Shown one piece after another: positions 26,201 to 33,515 of a stretch of DNA of 64,000 nucleotides (its first letter is position 1; the number at the start of each line of letters is the position of its first letter). Under the pieces are notes generated by a model. That model did no database searches, was not told the DNA's origin, and saw only the letters and a program-made list of their open reading frames with translations. The DNA is taken from contig NZ_JAUSUP010000001.1 in the NCBI RefSeq assembly GCF_030814115.1, positions 62,001 to 126,000 of the forward strand. Direction: 5' to 3'. A program made the translations under genes and the position numbers. This DNA is from Alkalibacillus filiformis (lineage in GTDB: Bacteria > Bacillota > Bacilli > Bacillales > Alkalibacillaceae).

Positions 26201-26491
26201 GATGAACGTCATATATTAATAGAAATTACAGATAACGGTACTGGTATAAACCAAGAAGATCTACCATATATTTTCGACCGATTTTATAAGCAAGCTAGTT
26301 TATCACGTTATAACCCACACGGAACAGGGCTAGGACTGGCGATTGCTAAAGAAATCGTTGAAAGCCATAAAGGGACAATTAGCGTTGAAAGTGACCTAAA
26401 CGTAGGCACGACCTTTTTAATCAAGCTTCCAATTAAAAAACAATCAGTCATCGAAGAGCCTGAACAAAATATAGAGGGGGAGAGCTTATGA
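23207..26491 (+). CDS. Hybrid sensor kinase: 7TMR-DISM receptor, kinase, receiver, second kinase
   Basis: 1094 residues. A signal peptide (1-28) is followed by an extracellular DISMED2-type carbohydrate-binding-like domain (about 45-185) and seven helices (about 190-395). Then come a coiled coil, HisKA with SHELRTP (His436), an HATPase domain with DTGSGIS and GGTGMGLSI (to about 650), and a receiver domain (about 684-795) with phospho-acceptor Asp733 in LILDLMMPK. A long coiled coil leads to a second HisKA, AHELGTP (His857), and a second HATPase (to about 1080, DNGTGINQ and GTGLGLAI). The second His box has Gly where the first has Arg. Two complete kinase modules around one receiver imply an internal relay. 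The stop overlaps the ATG of the response regulator gene, its likely target. Confidence 0.9.
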   Translation: MSRLHKNVIASIFVITILLILPSGTANAANTLILDDDTDRLDLYDGIEMVKDRDMQLELSDVTTPSFKNQFVSEDEINQRNGFFETANWIRFELENKSNQTDWLLEFAFPLVYELDIYRETNSGFETIYQGGAVVEPFHERDINHRFFAVNIDIEPSTSETFYARAVGGGDLHPPIYIWSHDAFFDRTQSELTLLGIFYGIIIVMIVYNLFLYFSLKMRSYLYYVIAMLCTLLGKISINGVGFQYLWSDYPAWNLISTPFWVSLGCIFVLLFTRAFLDVDQYLPKFNRLSYLLIALNIATVIMLFISHIVALNMMIVSAFLTFITVLIVAFICLKRGARQARFYILGWMIFLTGVFITILERAAILPYSLLTEYAGQAAMTVEVVLLSFALADKINLMRAEKEEAEKQARESQELAMENLKKADVLKDEFLAVTSHELRTPIYGMVGIAESLRDGIAGGVSEQMKQQLSTIVASGNRLTHLVNDILDFSKLKYDSLELQLKSVHVKGVIEVVVAVSKPLIKNKPIELVTDIPEDLSPVYADPNRIQQILYNLVGNAIKYTDEGRIVISAYETEDGLTISVQDTGSGISADQLEYIFNPFQQADPSTHTIGGTGMGLSITKRLVDLHEGSLSVESQPKQGSTFYVTLPVQIEDTAEEVAKPVERLLTGESAKVEPPKIKRANQPSILVADDEAVNLQVLTNQLALEGYEVVTASDGEEVFDILKEKPIDLLILDLMMPKLSGYEVCSRLRRDYSLMELPILMLTAKSELDDKIVSFEAGANDYLVKPCDKMELLSRVRTLIRIRTLNQELTNLNTHLEEKIEERTEALKVANEDLKDANENLLEAEQSRRQMLSNIAHELGTPVTLIHSYMQSLKAGTLSPYNEHYNEQVLKKIQVLNRLITDLFDLSKLEEGKTSLNKTSVNVRSWLEQVERRCQFNVEQHNRRFHGINWEKFAEVDDWIFYIDHDRMDQVFSNLISNAAKYTTESDGEIAVDAHVHLDERHILIEITDNGTGINQEDLPYIFDRFYKQASLSRYNPHGTGLGLAIAKEIVESHKGTISVESDLNVGTTFLIKLPIKKQSVIEEPEQNIEGESL

Positions 26492-27171
26492 GCGAAACCA
26501 TTTTGCTCGTTGAAGATGAAGCAGGCATTCGAGACATGACCCAAATGTATTTAGAAAGTAAAGGCTACAACACACTAGCTGCACAAGACGGTAATGAAGC
26601 ACTAGAACTTATTGACAAAACGCCACCTGAGCTCATTTTACTCGACATCGAAATGCCAGGTATGGACGGCTTTGAAGTCTGTCAAAAGATCCGAGAAAAA
26701 CTAACGATCCCAATCATCTTCTTAAGCGTTCGCAGAAATACTTTCGATAAAGTGAAATGCTTTGAACTTGGCGGTGATGACTACTTAACGAAGCCGTATG
26801 ACTTTGAAGAACTAGAAGCTCGAATAAAAGCGAACTTGCGTATTTATTATACGAAACCGAAAGCCAAAAATAACACATTAGAATATGGCCAAATCAAAAT
26901 CGACCTAGACCATATGACGTGCTATGTTAACGATGAACCAATTACTCTTACAACAAAAGAATTAGAGCTCCTCATTCACCTAGCAGAACACCCAAACCGC
27001 GTCTGGAGCCACGAACAACTTTACGACCGCATTTGGAGCTATGATGCGACAGGCAACATCGAAACAGTCAAAGTCCACATTAGCCATTTGCGCAGTAAAG
27101 TCGAAGAGAACCCCAACAAACCACAATACATTCAGACAGTCAGAGGGTTTGGGTACAAATTTAACGCATAG
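26488..27171 (+). CDS. OmpR/PhoB-family response regulator
   Basis: 227 residues. Receiver domain 1-120 with the acidic pair ED near residue 10, phospho-acceptor Asp53 (LILLDIEMPGMDG), and the conserved Lys in LTKPYDF. The winged-helix DNA-binding domain (about 130-225) ends VKVHISHLRSKVEENP...IQTVRGFGYKF. It starts inside the kinase stop codon (ATGA) behind GGGGGAGAG, so it is the cognate partner of the hybrid kinase. Target genes are unknown. Confidence 0.93.
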   Translation: MSETILLVEDEAGIRDMTQMYLESKGYNTLAAQDGNEALELIDKTPPELILLDIEMPGMDGFEVCQKIREKLTIPIIFLSVRRNTFDKVKCFELGGDDYLTKPYDFEELEARIKANLRIYYTKPKAKNNTLEYGQIKIDLDHMTCYVNDEPITLTTKELELLIHLAEHPNRVWSHEQLYDRIWSYDATGNIETVKVHISHLRSKVEENPNKPQYIQTVRGFGYKFNA

Positions 27172-27218
27172 GATTAAGGGTTACTGACAAAAGCTTGGTA
27201 TGCCAAGAGAGGCGGTTG

Positions 27219-27503
27219 ATGAATGTGGATTTATTAATTTTTATAACTTTTTTAGTTTTAATCAACATCATCGTGGTCAAATACACATCCAAAACTAGAA
27301 TGATGCTCGTGACAAGTGGGTTTGTCATCATGTTCTTTTTAGCTCCAATAACATGGTTCATAACCTTGATCTCGTTAGGTATGACTGGAAGCGGCATTGC
27401 CGGTAGTGTCGCTGGTATGATGTTTGGTTTTATAACGTTTATTAATGGGATCTATTATCTATTTAGAGGAATGTTAACTAGTCAACAAACTGAAAATACA
27501 TAA
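27219..27503 (+). CDS. Small three-helix membrane protein
   Basis: 94 residues with three hydrophobic helices (about 3-21, 28-54 and 60-82); Gly-rich third helix (GMTGSGIAGSVAGMMFGF). Family not recognised. The ATG at 27219 follows AGAGAGGCGG. It lies 47 bases after the response regulator gene, so co-transcription is possible. Confidence 0.65.
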   Translation: MNVDLLIFITFLVLINIIVVKYTSKTRMMLVTSGFVIMFFLAPITWFITLISLGMTGSGIAGSVAGMMFGFITFINGIYYLFRGMLTSQQTENT

Positions 27504-27569
27504 TCATTGAATAAAACTTCACCTTAATCAAAGAATATATTTTGTATTCTTAAATGGAGGTGAAGTTCG

Positions 27570-28082
27570 ATGGGTATTTTAAGTGGTAATCAAAAGAAAG
27601 AGCCATTACATTATGGCGAGGTTTATAACTTGTTTTCATTTTTAGTGGCGGCTAATGGGTTTCATTCTATGTTACAAACATATGGTAACCATACAGGTGA
27701 CAGGGATTTGAAAAAATTTATTGAAGAATTAATTCCTGGCGTGAAATCAGAAATTAAAGAAGTTGAAGAAGTGTTAAAAGAAAACGGGATTGCATTACCT
27801 CCAGCAGCACCAGACAAACCACTAGCTACTTTAGAGGAGATTCCTCCAGGTGCAAAGTTTGCAGATCCAGAAATTAGCGCAAGCGTTTCTAAAGGACTAG
27901 CTGAAGGTTTAGTCGGCTGTTCAACGATTATTGCTCAATGCACGCGAGAAGATATCGCCATGTTATTCGGGCAATATCATATGAACAAAGCTCAAGCAGC
28001 TGGCAAAGCTTTAAGGTTAAACAAAGAAAAAGGTTGGTTAATCCCACCACCCCTTCATACTAAAATTCCAAGTGAGGATTAA
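27570..28082 (+). CDS. DUF3231 family protein
   Basis: 170 residues of mainly helical, ferritin/CotF-like character. The sequence EPLHYGEVYNLFSFLVAANGFHSMLQTYGNHTGD at the N terminus and ENGIALPPAAPDKP in the middle fit the Bacillus DUF3231 family, usually about this size per repeat; longer members have two repeats. Some members are linked to spores, but the role is not established. AATGGAGGTGAAG precedes the ATG. Monocistronic with a strong terminator. Confidence 0.85.
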   Translation: MGILSGNQKKEPLHYGEVYNLFSFLVAANGFHSMLQTYGNHTGDRDLKKFIEELIPGVKSEIKEVEEVLKENGIALPPAAPDKPLATLEEIPPGAKFADPEISASVSKGLAEGLVGCSTIIAQCTREDIAMLFGQYHMNKAQAAGKALRLNKEKGWLIPPPLHTKIPSED

Positions 28083-28088
28083 AGGGAA

Positions 28089-28122
28089 AGCCGAGATCTA
28101 CCTAATAGGAGATCTCGGTTTT
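28089..28122 (+). terminator. Rho-independent terminator
   Basis: Stem GCCGAGATCT / AGATCTCGGTT around a ten-base loop, followed by a T-rich tract (TTTTCGTTTTT). Confidence 0.85.
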
Positions 28123-28187
28123 CGTTTTTAGCGCTTTTATAACTATGTGTTAAACTGAGTGAAAAAGTAATAATATCGATTATGTTT

Positions 28188-28363
28188 GAGCGCTGATAAG
28201 TTATCTATGAACGCCGATAAAAGTTGTTTAGCGCTGATAAGTAATCCGCGAGCGCCGATAAATTTTGCTGAACGCTGATAAGTAATCCGCGAGCGCCGAT
28301 AAATTTTGCTGAGCACTGATAAAATTCCGTGAGCGCCAAAATCCAAGATTCGAGCGCCAAAAT
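28188..28363 (+). repeat. Intergenic array 5 of the GAGCGCYGATAAA/GAGCGCCAAA repeat (9 units)
   Basis: Seven GATAAA-type units and two CCAAA-type units on the plus strand. CTGATAAG and CCGATAAA alternate through the first six units. One 40-bp pair of units (with spacers TAATCCGCG and TTTTGCTGA) occurs twice in a row, a recent tandem duplication of a dimer. It follows the DUF3231 gene and its terminator. Confidence 0.9.
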
Positions 28364-28434
28364 ATTTTCCTGAGGGTGACTAATGCTGTGGGTACATTTT
28401 CGAGAATAAGAAAATATAGTTTTTCAATTCGGCT

Positions 28435-28572
28435 ATGTTTATAACATTAATACTGATTGGTCTGATTCAATTTTTCCAACTACCACAAGTGTTGAATTAC
28501 ATATTATTAGCGATTGCACTAATTTTCTGTGCTTTAGCCATTAAAGAAAGGGTAAAGGAGAGTAAGCGATGA
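28435..28572 (+). CDS. Possible 45-residue membrane peptide coupled to the next gene
   Basis: An ATG frame of 45 residues: one or two hydrophobic stretches (residues 2-14 and 20-36) and a basic tail (IKERVKESKR). The stop overlaps the ATG of the following lipoprotein gene (ATGA), and the last codons contain that gene's AAAGGAGAG site. There is no good ribosome site ahead of its own ATG. Family not recognised; it may be translated weakly or not at all. Confidence 0.4.
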   Translation: MFITLILIGLIQFFQLPQVLNYILLAIALIFCALAIKERVKESKR

Positions 28573-28940
28573 AAAAAGTGGTACTTATTTTCACGATACT
28601 TCTACTGTTGACCGCATGTATTGAAGTAGGTGAATCGACAGGAGAACACAAGGTCTATCAACATGAAGGCATCATCGCGAAAAAGCAACAACTAGACGGT
28701 GAGCGCGACGTAAAACAAATCCTCGTCATATCAGAGATTGAACGAGACGATGTAAAAGGCAAAACAATTAGCGAAATCAATCAACTAGCTGGACAACACG
28801 AAGCCGCCTACTACGCTGTAGACGATGATCAGTTTGAAGATCTAACAATAGGTACAAAAGTAGAAATTTATTGGACTGGGGAACAACTCGATTCAAATCC
28901 GCCGCAACGAGGGGCAGAAGAAATTCATGTTTTGGAATAA
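28569..28940 (+). CDS. DUF3221-like lipoprotein
   Basis: 123 residues. Lipobox LLTAC (Cys17), then a small acidic domain with EGIIAKKQQLDGERDVKQILVISEI and a C-terminal LTIGTKVEIYWTGEQLDSNPPQRGAEEI. The latter fits an OB-like DUF3221 domain in my judgement. It is an exported, membrane-anchored protein of unknown function. The start lies behind AAAGGAGAG. Followed by a terminator. Confidence 0.7.
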   Translation: MKKVVLIFTILLLLTACIEVGESTGEHKVYQHEGIIAKKQQLDGERDVKQILVISEIERDDVKGKTISEINQLAGQHEAAYYAVDDDQFEDLTIGTKVEIYWTGEQLDSNPPQRGAEEIHVLE

Positions 28941-28956
28941 TAAACGATATGTAATT

Positions 28957-28996
28957 AAACCATTGCGAAAAAGTTCTGCGCAATGGTTTTAATTTT
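28957..28996 (+). terminator. Rho-independent terminator
   Basis: Perfect stem AAACCATTGCG / CGCAATGGTTT with an eleven-base loop, then TTAATTTTATT. Confidence 0.85.
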
Positions 28997-29024
28997 ATTG
29001 GTATCAACATTAGGTAGAAATGCT

Positions 29025-29132
29025 TTAATAGCCGTGACTGCCATATCCCCAAGATGAACCAATAATAATTAACAAAATGAATAGGACGACAACTAATGCA
29101 ATGCCGCCGCCTTGGTGGTATCCGTGTGACAT
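29025..29132 (-). CDS. YjcZ-family mini-protein
   Basis: 35 residues: a Gly/His/Tyr-rich start (MSHGYHQGGG), one membrane helix (IALVVVLFILLIIIG) and a Trp-Gly-Tyr-Gly tail. This is the standard layout of the Bacillus YjcZ/sporulation-associated mini-protein family, whose function is not known. GGGGGAAAG lies before the ATG. Another copy is at 37.8 kb. Confidence 0.85.
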   Translation of the reverse strand: MSHGYHQGGGIALVVVLFILLIIIGSSWGYGSHGY

Positions 29133-29311
29133 AGTTCTTTCCCCCTTTTTATGGTTACAATTTCAATATATGTGCGAATACCTTTAATGTAAGGGCTTCT
29201 GCGGAATATCTAAAAATGAAGTGTATTCAAAAGTGATGACTGAATATTGAGAATTTGAAGAAAGTAAATTATAATCTTTGTAATAGCAAAATGCATTAAG
29301 GAGGGCTTGAA

Positions 29312-29857
29312 ATGGATTCAAGAATTAAAATGATTGAATCAGATGAAGCTGATGGAAAACTTGAAGAGCTTTATGATCGATTTAATGGAAAGATGGCGAA
29401 CATTTTAAAAGTCCACTCTTTAAATCCAAAATCACTTGAAGCACATCTTAATTATTATAAAGTGATTATGTTCGGAAAGTCCCCTTTAAAACGGGATTTA
29501 AGAGAGATGATTGCTACGGTTGTTTCATCAACTAATGAATGTTTTTACTGAATAGAACATCATGGGGCGGCGCTCCATATGTTAACGAAAGACCAGCACC
29601 TTGTTAATCAGGTGAAGGAAGATTATAAAAATGCAAATTTAGATGACAAAATAAAAGCAATTTTAGATTATGCTGTAAAATTAACAATTGAACCTCATTC
29701 AGTATCAGATGAGGATGTAACTCACCTAAAAGAAATGGGTTGTACAGACCAAGAGATCCTAGACATCTGTCAAATCACTTCATATTTTAACTTTGTAAAT
29801 CGAATGGCTGAAGGTTTAGGGGTTAATTTAGAAGAAGATTTTTATGAAGAAAATTAA
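29312..29857 (+). CDS. AhpD-like peroxidase-related protein with in-frame TGA at the redox cysteine (candidate selenoprotein)
   Basis: Read through one TGA (29549-29551), this is a 181-residue carboxymuconolactone-decarboxylase/AhpD-type protein, the usual family length. The active-site motif of such proteins is C-x-x-C-x-x-x-H. Here it reads Cys77-Phe-Tyr-(TGA, residue 80)-Ile-Glu-His83, so the stop falls exactly on the second redox Cys. The frame then continues unbroken for 101 codons with family features (HHGAALH, then ITSYFNFVNRMAEGLGV near the end). The ATG at 29579 has only a poor ribosome site. A stem-loop starts 5 nt after the TGA. The options are selenocysteine insertion or a TGC/TGT-to-TGA nonsense mutation; other genes in this window do carry disabling mutations. 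AAGGAGGGC precedes the first ATG. Confidence 0.7.
29556..29583 (+). promoter_or_regulatory. Candidate bacterial SECIS stem-loop inside the coding region
   Basis: AACAT (29556-29560) pairs with ATGTT (29579-29583). One C is bulged at 29561. ATGGGG (29562-29567) pairs with CTCCAT (29573-29578, one G-U), leaving the loop CGGCG, which can close one further C-G pair around GGC. The loop lies about 17 nt after the TGA with G at its start, as bacterial SECIS models require. It is notably GC-rich for this gene. Confidence 0.55.
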
Positions 29858-29896
29858 TCGATTCGATGAGGTTAACACCCTAACCGGATTTTGTTT

Positions 29897-29982
29897 AAAT
29901 CGCTCATCGAATCAATTAAGAGGCTCATAGATCCATTCGAGAGGCTCATTAAATCCAACCAACAAGCTCATAGAGATCAACC
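29897..29982 (+). repeat. Short tandem repeat of a second type (about 4 units of 21-22 bp)
   Basis: Four consecutive imperfect units share a GCTCAT core followed by AATC or GATC. Units start near 29897, 29918, 29940 and 29961; two read AGAGGCTCAT. The period matches that of the GAGCGCYGATAAA arrays, but the sequence is different. It lies between the AhpD-like gene and the terminator of the convergent DUF4190 gene. Confidence 0.6.
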
Positions 29983-29991
29983 ATATATAAA

Positions 29992-30015
29992 AGACGCGCT
30001 ATCTATAGCGCGTCT
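29992..30015 (-). terminator. Terminator of the DUF4190 gene
   Basis: Perfect ten-pair stem AGACGCGCTA / TAGCGCGTCT with loop TCTA, followed on the minus strand by TTTATATA. Confidence 0.8.
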
Positions 30016-30021
30016 ACGTTA

Positions 30022-30273
30022 TTAATTCACGGAAATTGAAAAATAACTAATTAAATTTAGAATAGCAAAAAGTTGAATAACAATACCTATAATACTACAA
30101 ACCATTCCTGAAGTCGCTAGGCCATCTTTCTTTTCGTAAGCTTTCTGCGCTTTTTTTGAAGTGATAACACCAACAACACCTAGGACGAAACCGATTAAGG
30201 GGACTAAGATTGATAGAATCCCTAAAGTTAATGAAGTGGTTGAGTAGCTGTTTTTCGCATCTTGATCTTCCAT
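30022..30273 (-). CDS. DUF4190 domain-containing membrane protein
   Basis: 83 residues. After a polar start (SYSTTSLTLGILSILVPLIGFVLGVVGVITS) come two helices with KKAQKAYEKKDGLATSGMVCSIIGIV between them, the exact layout of the DUF4190 family. Function unknown. GGAGGTCGTTAA precedes the ATG. Downstream of, and in the same direction as, the next gene. Confidence 0.85.
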   Translation of the reverse strand: MEDQDAKNSYSTTSLTLGILSILVPLIGFVLGVVGVITSKKAQKAYEKKDGLATSGMVCSIIGIVIQLFAILNLISYFSISVN

Positions 30274-30303
30274 TTAACGACCTCCAAATAAAGATTTGAA
30301 TAA

Positions 30304-30735
30304 TCAACCTTCTCGCCCAGCGAACTTCTCTAGAACCAAGTAGTCTTCTGATTTATGTTTAGGGACATCATATTCATCTAACGTCTGGTAAACTTCTTTT
30401 GGTTTGAAAGCGACAACTCTTATATTAAGTTTTCCTGGCAAGATGATTTTCGCAGAGCTTTGCTTCCAACCGACGCGTTTGAAGCGGATTTCTTGAATGT
30501 CTTCAACGTGAACGACTTTTTGGTGAACGCGGAAGTTAATATAATAAATTTCATATGTGATCGTTTCGGCATCGAGTTTTAACTTAAAGTTAATAAAAAT
30601 GTTTAAGAAGAACACGACGATTACACTAATTTTAATCGGATCAACTATTCCTCTTGCAAGCTCAAATCCCACTGTAATAAGTAATATTAGTCCTAAAATT
30701 GCCACCCACAAATAAGGCCAAGCTCGATATACCAT
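30304..30735 (-). CDS. Membrane protein with PH-like C-terminal domain, unknown function
   Basis: 143 residues. Two N-terminal helices (about 5-24 and 33-50) are followed by a beta-rich domain (KLDAETITYEIYYINFRVHQKVVHVEDIQEIRFKRVGW) that resembles the bacterial PH-like fold of small membrane proteins. I did not identify a named family. The ATG at 30735 is chosen for GGAGGTATTGTG upstream. It ends 30 bases before the DUF4190 gene start, so the two are probably co-transcribed. Confidence 0.65.
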   Translation of the reverse strand: MVYRAWPYLWVAILGLILLITVGFELARGIVDPIKISVIVVFFLNIFINFKLKLDAETITYEIYYINFRVHQKVVHVEDIQEIRFKRVGWKQSSAKIILPGKLNIRVVAFKPKEVYQTLDEYDVPKHKSEDYLVLEKFAGREG

Positions 30736-30884
30736 CACAATACCTCCGTAATAAAAACACCACCTTAATGTTAACATAATTTTCCTTACATTATCATTCA
30801 ATAGTTGAAAAATTCTAAATTCCCCTCTAAAGTTGAAACGTTTCCCTTTTTTAAACGTCTTATATAGATGTGGGAGGGGTGCGC

Positions 30885-31814
30885 ATGCGCGTTTTAGAAG
30901 TTAATCATCTAAAGAAATCGTTTGGTGCAGTTCAGGCGGTTAAAGATGTTAGTTTTCAAGTTGAGCAAGGTGAAGTGTTTACAATTATTGGCCCAAACGG
31001 AGCAGGAAAGACGACAACACTTGAAATGATCGAAGGGCTCGTACCGCCAGATCAAGGTGATATAAAATTTGGTGAATTAAATTGGAAAAAGAACGGAGAT
31101 GCCATTAAAAAGAAAATCGGTGTCCAGCCGCAGCTTAGTGCGATGTTCGATCTGCTAACGCCAAGTGAACATTTGCAGTTATTCGCATCTTTTTACGATA
31201 AAAATAGACCAGAAGAAGAAATCCTTAAAACAGTCAATTTAACCGAGCACAAAGATAAGCAAGTTCGTAATTTATCAGGTGGTCAACGTCAAAGACTTGC
31301 GATCGGTTTGGCGATGATTGGTGATCCGGAAATAATATTTTTAGATGAGCCAACAACAGGACTCGACCCGCAAGCACGACGTAACTTGTGGGATATTATT
31401 TTGCGTCTTAAACGTTTAGACAAAACGATTATTTTAACGACGCACTACATGGATGAAGCCGAACAGTTAAGCGATCGTGTCTGTATCATCGATCAAGGGG
31501 AAATCGTCACGATCGATCAGCCAGATGCCCTTATAAAAAGGTTAACCGTCGAACGAGAAGTGCGTCTTTCATTTTTAGAACATGAAGAAGCGGCGATCAA
31601 CTCGGAAAAAGTTTTAACAGAACTAAGTGTGGTCTCGCGTATTGATCGGGATTCAACGCAATTAAAAATTTGGACAGAAGACCCCGAGTACACGCTACTT
31701 GAACTATTCAATTATACGAAACAACAAAACTATCAAGTTGATCAAATATCGATTCGAGAAATGAGCTTAGAAGATGTCTTCATAGAATTCACAGGAAAGG
31801 AATGGCGAGATTAA
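30885..31814 (+). CDS. ABC transporter ATP-binding protein
   Basis: 309 residues. Walker A GPNGAGKTT (about 37-45), signature LSGGQRQRL (about 130-138), Walker B IIFLDEPTTGLDP (about 149-161) and the H-loop TTHYMDEAEQLSDR. The C-terminal extension is typical of drug/antibiotic ABC-2 exporters. Energises the membrane protein encoded directly downstream. The ATG at 30885 lies behind GGGAGGGG. The stop codon is directly followed by the permease ATG. Confidence 0.93.
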   Translation: MRVLEVNHLKKSFGAVQAVKDVSFQVEQGEVFTIIGPNGAGKTTTLEMIEGLVPPDQGDIKFGELNWKKNGDAIKKKIGVQPQLSAMFDLLTPSEHLQLFASFYDKNRPEEEILKTVNLTEHKDKQVRNLSGGQRQRLAIGLAMIGDPEIIFLDEPTTGLDPQARRNLWDIILRLKRLDKTIILTTHYMDEAEQLSDRVCIIDQGEIVTIDQPDALIKRLTVEREVRLSFLEHEEAAINSEKVLTELSVVSRIDRDSTQLKIWTEDPEYTLLELFNYTKQQNYQVDQISIREMSLEDVFIEFTGKEWRD

Positions 31815-32921
31815 ATGAATCAGTTTAAGCAAATGTTTTTGATGCATTTAAAAATGACGTTTCGAGAAAAGCAGGCATGGTTTTGGGGGCTGTTCTTCCC
31901 AGTGATCCTAATGCTTATTTTCATGTCAATTTTCGCCGATTCAGATGATGAGTTTGAAGCGTCTGTTGCAGTAGTGGAGGAGAATCCGAACGAAGTCTCA
32001 ACCGCGATCTATGACCAAATCGAAGTCATTCCGGTGTTGAACGTTGACCATCAGTTAGAGAGCCAATCCGAAGCAGAACAACTCATTATAGATCAAGAGG
32101 TCACGGCGGCGATTGTCCTACCGCAAACAGATGAAGATTCCGACGTCTTATTAATGGTCAATGCTGAAGACGAACAAAGCACGACAACTCAAGTGGTATC
32201 AGGTGTTTTGAGTAACATTGTTCAACAAATGAACTTACAAGTCGTTGGCGCATCTGAAACGTACGCGGTCGATTTCCAGACGGTTACAACTGGTGAACAC
32301 GAACTGAGTTACCAAGACTTCTTATTGACTGGTTTAATTGCATTAGCTGTTGCGCAAGGCGGTTTGTTCGGCATGATTGACCTAGTCGATATGCGCCGTA
32401 AAGGGCTAATTAAACGCCTGCGCATGACACCTGTAAATATGAGTTTGTTCGGCCTAAGTGACATGATGATGCGGTTACTATTTAGCGTTATTCAAATTTT
32501 CGTCCTCGCATTAATCGGCGTTTTCTTATTTAACGCCACATTGCATATTAATGTATTAGGTTTAGTCGTCTTATTCCTAGTCGGCGCGCTATCATTTAAC
32601 GCAATCGGCTACTTTATTTCATCATTTAGTAAAACAACGGAAGCTTACATGGGTGTTGCGAACATTTTTAGCTTTTTAATGATGTTTTTAAGCGGCATAT
32701 TCTTCCCAGTTGAAATGATGCCAGAGTGGTTGCATCCTGTAGCGCACGTACTTCCTTTGACATACTTTGCTGAAGGCTTACGCGACACAATGGTATACAG
32801 TATTGGAATCGAATCTAGCGCAATATGGTTCCACATAGGTGTAATGGCATTATGGGGCGTGGTTGCCTATATCATCGGTTCATGGCTATACCGTCGCAAA
32901 TCGATCGTGGCGACGCGATAA
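31815..32921 (+). CDS. ABC-2 type transporter permease
   Basis: 368 residues. One N-terminal helix (about 20-43), a large extracytoplasmic domain (45-175), and five more helices to the C terminus. The ABC-2 signature occurs near 285-310 (FSFLMMFLSGIFFPVEMMPEWLHPVAHVLPLTYFAEGLR). With the preceding ATPase it forms an exporter for a drug, lipid or peptide; the substrate is unknown. The ATG abuts the upstream stop, and the ribosome site lies within the ATPase gene. Confidence 0.9.
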   Translation: MNQFKQMFLMHLKMTFREKQAWFWGLFFPVILMLIFMSIFADSDDEFEASVAVVEENPNEVSTAIYDQIEVIPVLNVDHQLESQSEAEQLIIDQEVTAAIVLPQTDEDSDVLLMVNAEDEQSTTTQVVSGVLSNIVQQMNLQVVGASETYAVDFQTVTTGEHELSYQDFLLTGLIALAVAQGGLFGMIDLVDMRRKGLIKRLRMTPVNMSLFGLSDMMMRLLFSVIQIFVLALIGVFLFNATLHINVLGLVVLFLVGALSFNAIGYFISSFSKTTEAYMGVANIFSFLMMFLSGIFFPVEMMPEWLHPVAHVLPLTYFAEGLRDTMVYSIGIESSAIWFHIGVMALWGVVAYIIGSWLYRRKSIVATR

Positions 32922-32944
32922 TATATAAGGAGAGGGGAAATGTG

Positions 32945-33505
32945 ATGCAAGAGGTTAAAGAAGATCGTTCAATTACACACAAGTTAACAGGTGAAAAAAT
33001 TACATTTTTAGAGACGAGTCGTGAAACAGGAGGGGATTATGAGTATATTGAAGTTGACTTACCACCAGCTGGCGAAGGGCCACCACTACATTTTCACAAA
33101 AACTTTGATGAGCAATTTGAAGTGCTAGATGGTCAACTAAAAGTGACAAAAGGTAAAGAAGACCACATACTACAGCAAGGTGACAAGATGACCGTCGTAA
33201 AAGAAACGCACCATACTTTTTCAAATGCATCAGACAAAAACGCCGTTACATTTCGCGTGAAGATTACACCAGCTCATCAGTTTGAAGAATCAATGCGCAT
33301 TCTTTATGGGTTAATTGAAGATGGCGAGACCGATGACAAAGGCGTTCCGAAAAACAAAACATACGCCGCAATCGCATTAGACATGCAAGATTCATGCGTT
33401 GTCAAAATGCCGTTTTTCTTAAAATTTTTCATAAGTCAGTTAGCGAAGAAAGGGAAGAAAAAGGGCATTGATCAAGAGTTGATTGAGAAATATGCAAAAG
33501 ATTAA
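32945..33505 (+). CDS. Cupin domain protein
   Basis: 186 residues. A cupin barrel covers about 20-120: motif 1 GPPLHFHKNFDEQFEVLDG has the His-x-His and the later Glu ligands, motif 2 is near THHTFSNAS. The C terminus is basic and helical, with a hydrophobic stretch (VVKMPFFLKFFISQLAKKGKKK) that could bind the membrane. Function unknown. Lies 23 bases after the ABC permease gene behind AGGAGAGGGG, so likely in the same operon. Confidence 0.8.
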   Translation: MQEVKEDRSITHKLTGEKITFLETSRETGGDYEYIEVDLPPAGEGPPLHFHKNFDEQFEVLDGQLKVTKGKEDHILQQGDKMTVVKETHHTFSNASDKNAVTFRVKITPAHQFEESMRILYGLIEDGETDDKGVPKNKTYAAIALDMQDSCVVKMPFFLKFFISQLAKKGKKKGIDQELIEKYAKD

Positions 33506-33515
33506 AGGTGATAAA

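Noticed and set aside
29579-29857. Independent gene starting at ATG 29579
   Set aside because: It lacks a proper ribosome site, and the preceding in-frame codons (IEHHGAALH) already match the AhpD-like family; better explained as the continuation after the TGA.
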